Assembly (NCBI GenBank): GCA_011375245.1
Contig: DRMA01000136.1
Location: 1-9,902, forward strand
From: Thiothrix sp.
GTDB taxonomy: Bacteria > Pseudomonadota > Gammaproteobacteria > Thiotrichales > Thiotrichaceae
Direction: 5' to 3'
Length of the DNA stretch: 9,902 nucleotides
The notes below the pieces were generated by a model that was not told the origin of the DNA, did not search any database, and worked only from the letters and a program-made list of their open reading frames with translations. The translations under genes were made by a program, and so were the position numbers. Below are positions 6,674 through 9,902 of the stretch, piece by piece (position 1 is the stretch's first letter; each line of letters opens with the position of its first letter).

Positions 6674-6830
6674 TATAATCTCCTTATTCTATTAAGGAAC
6701 AGAGACAAAATAGCGACTTGAACCCCCACTAAATGCGCGTTACTCAAACACAATCTAATCTTTATTCCTAATGCGTCAATTTTCTACTGCTTATTATTTC
6801 ATACACATTCCTCAATCTACATCACTAAAA

Positions 6831-6864
6831 ATGCCAGTCATTAAGCATACTGGCATGATTTTTT
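6831..6864 (+). terminator. Hairpin with T-tract, possibly bidirectional
   Basis: ATGCCAGT (6831-6838) and ACTGGCAT (6849-6856) form a perfect 8-bp stem around a 10-base loop, followed by GATTTTTTC. On the other strand the stem is followed by TTTTTA, so it could act in both directions. No gene ends nearby on either strand: the gene to the left points left and the gene to the right starts about 170 bases on. It therefore either ends an unrecognised small transcript or insulates the genes. Confidence 0.65.
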
Positions 6865-6886
6865 CTCCTTTCTTAAGGCGACTTAT

Positions 6887-6892
6887 TATAAT
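6887..6892 (+). promoter_or_regulatory. TATAAT -10 candidate for the PLD gene
   Basis: A consensus -10 hexamer lies after the orphan hairpin and before the leader ORF. The -35 region (around 6864-6869, TCTCCT) is poor, so the promoter would be weak or need an activator. Confidence 0.35.
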
Positions 6893-6959
6893 ATTCAAGC
6901 TGTTACATGGGATGATAACCAGTAGCGTAGTAAAAGCGCTTACTTTAAGGAATACTATT

Positions 6960-7040
6960 ATGCAAGTGATCAACCATTTCTCAAGGACTGACATTATTAA
7001 AGAACAGGCATCGAACAAGCACCATGGAATAAGCGTTTGA
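6960..7040 (+). CDS. Possible 26-residue leader peptide
   Basis: ATG at 6960 follows AAGGAA (6947-6952) by seven bases, the best ribosome site near this locus. It opens 26 codons (MQVINHFSRTDIIK...) with no known family. Its stop codon overlaps the TTG start of the phospholipase D gene as TTGA (7037-7040), a layout typical of translational coupling. It may be a regulatory leader rather than a functional peptide. Confidence 0.35.
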   Translation: MQVINHFSRTDIIKEQASNKHHGISV

Positions 7041-8212
7041 AAAAGATTCGTTTTAAATACTCAAAGGCTTTTTTTTCGTGGCATCCTCATAATCATTTTC
7101 AATTACTCATTGATGGCAAACGCTTTTATCCCGAAATTTTAAAAGCACTGATGCGGGCGCAACATTATATTTTAATTGAAATGTATCTCGTTGAATCTGG
7201 AAATATTACTACAACATTTATTGATGTAATGACAAAAAAGGCTCATGAAGGCGTGATCGTCAAACTATTATTTGACGATTTTGGAGCTAATAAACTCAAT
7301 CAAGCTGATCGACAACGCTTAAAAAATGCAGGTGTGACACTGATTTTTTATAATCCCGTACGTTTAGTACATTTAAAACGTAATTTACATCGTACACATC
7401 GTAAGATTATTGTTATTGATGGTCATATTGCTTTTACGGGCGGCGCAGGTATTGCTGATGCGTTTACAGGTAAGCAAGCATGGCGAGAAACCATGATCAA
7501 AATTTATGGGCGGGTTGTCTTTGATTGGCAACAATTATTTATCAAAAACTTTCAACGAGCATCAGGGATTAAACAACCTTTTTTGCCTCATGTTGTTGAT
7601 GCTTATCAGATAGAGGATAGGTTTAACCATAAAACAAGAAGCATGTTCACGCATAATGCCAAAGCCAGAGTTATTTGTTCCTCTGGCGGTTCACAAATTG
7701 CCTTAAAACGTTCTTTACTCAAACGCATTAATACGAGTCAGCAAACCGTCTGGTTAGCCACAGCTTATTTTATCCCTTCCATAAAAATACGTTACGCATT
7801 AAAACAAGCAGCAAGGCAAGGCAAAGATGTGCGTTTATTATTACCGAGTACGATTACCGATCATCCTTCTGTTGTTTATGCCAGTCGTGGTTACTATGCA
7901 CCTTTACTACGTGCTGGTGTACGTATTTATGAATATCAAGGACGCTTTATGCATACTAAAGTCGCTTTAGTTGATCATTGGAGCAGTATTGGCTCAAGCA
8001 ATATGGATCGCTGGAATTTATTATGGAATTTAGAAGCCAATCAGGAAATAAAAAATGCAACCTTTGCACATGACATAAAAACCATGCTACTTAATGATTT
8101 TAAACAGAGTCAGGAAATCATCTATACAACATGGACACAACGCTCAAAGTTAGCACGATTACGCGAATGGATGTGGGGAAAGGTAGATTTATGGTTATCG
8201 GGTTGGAAATAA
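7037..8212 (+). CDS. ClsB-like phospholipase D family cardiolipin synthase
   Basis: This 391-residue protein carries two HKD catalytic motifs of the phospholipase D superfamily. The first is HRKIIVID (His121, Lys123, Asp128) followed by AFTGG; the second is HTKVALVD (His306, Lys308, Asp313) followed by IGSSNMD. The two-domain layout, the opening LLIDGKRFYPEILKAL and the length resemble E. coli ClsB, which makes cardiolipin by phosphatidyl transfer. It lacks the N-terminal membrane helices of ClsA. An activity on other phosphodiesters cannot be excluded. The frame has no ATG between the stop at 6998-7000 and the HKD region start, so TTG at 7037 is chosen, with GGA eight bases upstream and a 4-base overlap with a leader ORF. 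The reading frame continues open for 40 codons after the TAA. Confidence 0.9.
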   Translation: MKKIRFKYSKAFFSWHPHNHFQLLIDGKRFYPEILKALMRAQHYILIEMYLVESGNITTTFIDVMTKKAHEGVIVKLLFDDFGANKLNQADRQRLKNAGVTLIFYNPVRLVHLKRNLHRTHRKIIVIDGHIAFTGGAGIADAFTGKQAWRETMIKIYGRVVFDWQQLFIKNFQRASGIKQPFLPHVVDAYQIEDRFNHKTRSMFTHNAKARVICSSGGSQIALKRSLLKRINTSQQTVWLATAYFIPSIKIRYALKQAARQGKDVRLLLPSTITDHPSVVYASRGYYAPLLRAGVRIYEYQGRFMHTKVALVDHWSSIGSSNMDRWNLLWNLEANQEIKNATFAHDIKTMLLNDFKQSQEIIYTTWTQRSKLARLREWMWGKVDLWLSGWK

Positions 8213-8335
8213 GGTGCAAAGATTTTCGATGATGCCGCTGAACAAAGTCATACGTCTATCCGAACTCATTGTTATCAACTGATGCAGAATAAACATCCCA
8301 ATCATCAAGCAACTGCTATACTTAACCGTCAATAG
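8213..8335 (+). pseudogene. In-frame coding relic after the PLD gene
   Basis: Immediately after the TAA of the phospholipase D gene, in the same frame, 40 codons stay open to TAG (8333-8335) and read as plausible protein (KIFDDAAEQSHTSIRTHC, then HPNHQATAILNRQ). I do not recognise the family. The last codons, from AAA at 8291, recur before the second Rpn copy (HPNHQATAILNSQ then stop), so the segment has been duplicated along with the Rpn gene. It may be the 3' end of a lost gene that once stood upstream of Rpn, or a former C-terminus of the phospholipase D protein cut off by the TAA. Confidence 0.4.
8314..8322 (+). promoter_or_regulatory. Extended -10 promoter of Rpn copy 1
   Basis: TGCTATACT is an extended -10 element (TG-N-TATACT) 45 bp before the ATG. 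It is conserved exactly in copy 2 (9719-9727), so the promoter travels with the gene. No good -35 is needed with this type. Confidence 0.5.
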
Positions 8336-8367
8336 ACAACTAAAAAGAGCAATAACGGTACTGATTG

Positions 8368-9171
8368 ATGAAAGTGATTCCCCTTAAATTTGGCGCGATG
8401 TTTAAGCAGGCTTTTAGTCAGCCTGATATTTTTAACCGCTTTGTTGAAGATGTGCTGGATATTTCTTTCCATGCAGACACCATCCATACCGAATACGAAT
8501 ACCCTGAACCGATTGGTTTTGTGCGCAGTACCTATGATTTATTTGCCAACGATAAAGAGAAAAGAATTATTGTTGAAATTCAACATATTAAAGAAGATGA
8601 TTTTTTTGACCGTTTTTTGTATTACCACTTAATCAGTCTCGTTGAACAAGCAGGTGGTTATGATGAGTACCGCTTTAATCAAACTGTCTACACCATTGTC
8701 GTACTGACCAGTACACCGCGCGATGGTAGTGTCAACTTTAGCTGTGCGGTCAGTGATATGAACCCGATTGATGAATACGGTAAAACCGTTGAGTTGTATC
8801 CACACCGTTTAGTGTTTCTTTGTCCGCGTCAAGCAAATGAAAAAACACCGAAAAAAATACGTCAATGGCTTCACTTTATTGAGGATTCTTTGGACGGTGA
8901 AATGGAGGAAGCACATTACCCTAATCCCATCTGGCAAGCCATTATGGCACTGATCAAAAAGCGCGATATCGACCCTGCTGTATTAGCGAAAATTAAAGAT
9001 GAAGCGGCTTGGGAAAAAGCGAAAAAGCGTTTTGTCGCAGAAGGACAACAGGAAGGACAATTAAAAGCAAAACAAGAAACCGCTAAAAAAATGCTAAACA
9101 AAGGACTTGAACCCATGCTTATTGCTGAGATGACAGGGTTATCAATGCGCGATTTAGAAAAACTGGTCTAA
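8368..9171 (+). CDS. Rpn-type PD-(D/E)XK nuclease (PDDEXK_2 family)
   Basis: This 267-residue protein belongs to the Rpn/putative transposase group (PF12784/PF04754-like). The nuclease core shows Phe-rich FKQAFSQPDIFNRFVEDVL, then STYDLFAND with Asp57 and RIIVEIQH with Glu70 and Gln72, the ExQ form usual in this family. It is followed by a conserved YYHLISLVEQAGGYDEYRF block. The C-terminus has the family's EGQQEGQ repeat and a helix-turn-helix-like tail (MLIAEMTGLSMRDLEKL). Rpn proteins of E. coli promote recombination and cleave DNA, and some act in phage defence, where a short C-terminal product of the same gene restrains the nuclease. The ATG at 8368 is preferred over the TTG just before it; the ribosome site is poor. 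A nearly identical second copy begins at 9773. Confidence 0.9.
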   Translation: MKVIPLKFGAMFKQAFSQPDIFNRFVEDVLDISFHADTIHTEYEYPEPIGFVRSTYDLFANDKEKRIIVEIQHIKEDDFFDRFLYYHLISLVEQAGGYDEYRFNQTVYTIVVLTSTPRDGSVNFSCAVSDMNPIDEYGKTVELYPHRLVFLCPRQANEKTPKKIRQWLHFIEDSLDGEMEEAHYPNPIWQAIMALIKKRDIDPAVLAKIKDEAAWEKAKKRFVAEGQQEGQLKAKQETAKKMLNKGLEPMLIAEMTGLSMRDLEKLV

Positions 9172-9237
9172 AAAAACCCTCATAGTCATGTTCATTCTCC
9201 AAGAAATATTAGCGGTATTATAGCGATTATGGCAAAT

Positions 9238-9681
9238 TTAAACCTTCTCCCACACCAGCCTCTCAAACCCAATAGCCACTACCGCCAGACAATGTAATCG
9301 TTCTGGTTGTTGGTATTTTTTCTCTAATGCTTGGCGATAATGTGTTAACTGTTGCTTTGCATCTGCTAATGGCTTTTTAATGGCAATATGATTTGCCAAT
9401 GTTTTGCGGGGTGTCTGACGCACTTGCTCAGCCGTCATATCCATCGCACTCAATTTAACAAACTTAAATTCAAGCACAAAATCCAATAACTGATATTGAC
9501 GCATAGTAGAACGCACAAACATAGTTAAATCGGTATATTGACGTTGAATAGCCCGTTCTGAATCCATCACATAAAAGGTATCGTTGAATAGCAAACTGAG
9601 AGTGGAATAGCTATTATCATGAACGCAACGCTGGAGCGTGGGAACTAGTTGATTTTTCAGAAAGGGCAGTATTCCCACCTC
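9238..9681 (-). pseudogene. 5'-truncated AAA-ATPase-like / PD-(D/E)XK protein
   Basis: About 146 codons resemble the C-terminus of the AAA-ATPase-like (DUF1703) proteins that end in a PD-(D/E)XK domain (PF08011). Recognisable blocks are LLFNDTFYVMDSE, QYTDLTMFVRS with Asp50, and LDFVLEFKFV with Glu70 and Lys72, then VAVIGFE-like VVAIGFERLVWEKV at the end. Full-length relatives run to about 500 residues, with a Walker-type ATPase domain in front. Here the frame meets TGA at 9684-9682, about 15 bp before the start of Rpn cassette copy 2, and nothing of the ATPase part is present. The GTG at 9678 is the only start, without a ribosome site. It is best read as a remnant cut by the duplicated cassette. 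Confidence 0.75.
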
Positions 9682-9718
9682 TCATCGCGCCATTTAAGCA
9701 TCCCAATCATCAAGCAAC

Positions 9719-9727
9719 TGCTATACT
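9719..9727 (+). promoter_or_regulatory. Extended -10 promoter of Rpn copy 2
   Basis: TGCTATACT is identical to the element before copy 1 and at the same distance from the start codon. Confidence 0.5.
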
Positions 9728-9772
9728 TAATAGTCAATAGACAACTAAAAAGAGCAATAACGGTACTGATTG

Positions 9773-9902
9773 ATGAAAGTAATTCCTCTTAAATTTGGCG
9801 CGATGTTTAAGCAGGCTTTTAGTCAGCCTGATATTTTTAATCGCTTTGTTCAAGATGTGCTGGATATTTCTTTCCATGCAGACACCATCCATACCGAATA
9901 CG
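9773..9902 (+). CDS. Rpn-type nuclease, second copy, 5' part only
   Basis: The first 43 codons match copy 1 except for one residue (Glu27 in copy 1 is Gln here); the other three coding differences are silent. The bias to silent changes suggests that both copies were under selection after duplication or are kept alike by gene conversion, but the numbers are small. The catalytic region lies outside the window, so whether this copy is intact cannot be judged. Confidence 0.85.
   Translation, partial: MKVIPLKFGAMFKQAFSQPDIFNRFVQDVLDISFHADTIHTEY

Larger units (their letters stand above)
6674..7036. other. Gene-poor spacer between divergent genes
   Basis: These 363 bases separate the minus-strand hypothetical gene from the phospholipase D gene. 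They contain the T-tract hairpin at 6831-6864, a TATAAT at 6887-6892 and a short leader ORF from 6960. An open frame from 6771 that spans the hairpin is unlikely to be real. From 6690 to 6830 I see no convincing gene or promoter. Confidence 0.6.
8291..9171 (+). repeat. Rpn cassette copy 1
   Basis: Bases 8291-8497 match 9696-9902 without gaps at an offset of 1405, with 7 differences in 207 by my count. The match starts at a sharp left edge, covers the promoter and the first 43 codons, and continues beyond the window in copy 2. The right edge of the repeat cannot be seen, so the end given here is the Rpn stop codon. Confidence 0.85.
9696..9902 (+). repeat. Rpn cassette copy 2 (runs off the window)
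   Basis: This is the counterpart of 8291-8497 at an offset of 1405, with 7 differences and no gaps. Left of 9696 the sequence is unrelated to copy 1, so the left edge of the duplication is sharp. The edge lies about 15 bp beyond the broken end of the minus-strand ATPase remnant. Confidence 0.85.

Noticed and set aside
6714..6735. T-arm-like GGGGGTTCAAGTC on the minus strand, suggesting a tRNA or tRNA-derived attachment site
   Set aside because: No pairing of the T-stem, and no acceptor, D or anticodon arm can be built around it.
6771..7040. An 89-codon plus-strand frame between the divergent genes
   Set aside because: It spans a terminator-like hairpin, has no ribosome site at its start and no protein-like pattern; only the last 26 codons have a credible start.
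1..9902. CRISPR arrays, insertion sequences with terminal repeats, rRNA or tRNA genes
   Set aside because: No regularly spaced repeats, transposase genes or RNA gene signatures were seen; the only long repeat is the Rpn cassette.

Overview
The window looks like accessory-rich chromosome from an AT-rich gammaproteobacterium. The mix of Uma2 nucleases, Rpn-type nucleases, an AAA-ATPase-like/PD-(D/E)XK protein and an anaerobically controlled NnrS operon resembles filamentous sulfur oxidisers of the Beggiatoa/Thiothrix type. That taxonomic placement is inference from gene content and base composition only.

Left region (1-2400): about 410 bases without a recognisable gene, but rich in structure. 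It holds a leader segment shared with the Uma2 gene further right, split by a 73-bp segment that encodes a 14-bp RNA hairpin, and two 17-bp dyads just before the first gene. Then come a C5-cytosine DNA methyltransferase with its own N-terminal helix-turn-helix domain and a Uma2-family PD-(D/E)XK protein. The two may be a modification gene beside a nuclease-fold gene, but no classical restriction partner is visible.

Middle region (2400-5980): a perfect FNR/Anr box (TTGAT-N4-ATCAA) precedes a co-directional run of nnrS (polytopic NO-response membrane protein), a NapH/NosR-like membrane polyferredoxin and a NapG/MauM-like four-cluster ferredoxin. Together they read as an oxygen-controlled electron-transfer/nitrogen-oxide response operon. 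No nitrate, nitrite or NO reductase is in view.

Right region (5980-9902): an unrecognised 220-residue protein on the minus strand faces the operon. A gene-poor stretch of about 360 bases follows, containing an orphan hairpin with a T-tract and a 26-codon leader ORF. Next is a ClsB-like phospholipase D/cardiolipin synthase with a TTG start that overlaps the leader stop. After it lie a short in-frame coding relic, an Rpn-type (PDDEXK_2) nuclease gene, a 5'-truncated AAA-ATPase-like/PD-(D/E)XK gene on the minus strand, and the start of a second, about 97% identical copy of the Rpn promoter and gene. The layout is best explained by duplication of an Rpn cassette into, or next to, the ATPase gene, with the break exactly where its 5' part is lost. 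The second Rpn copy runs off the window.
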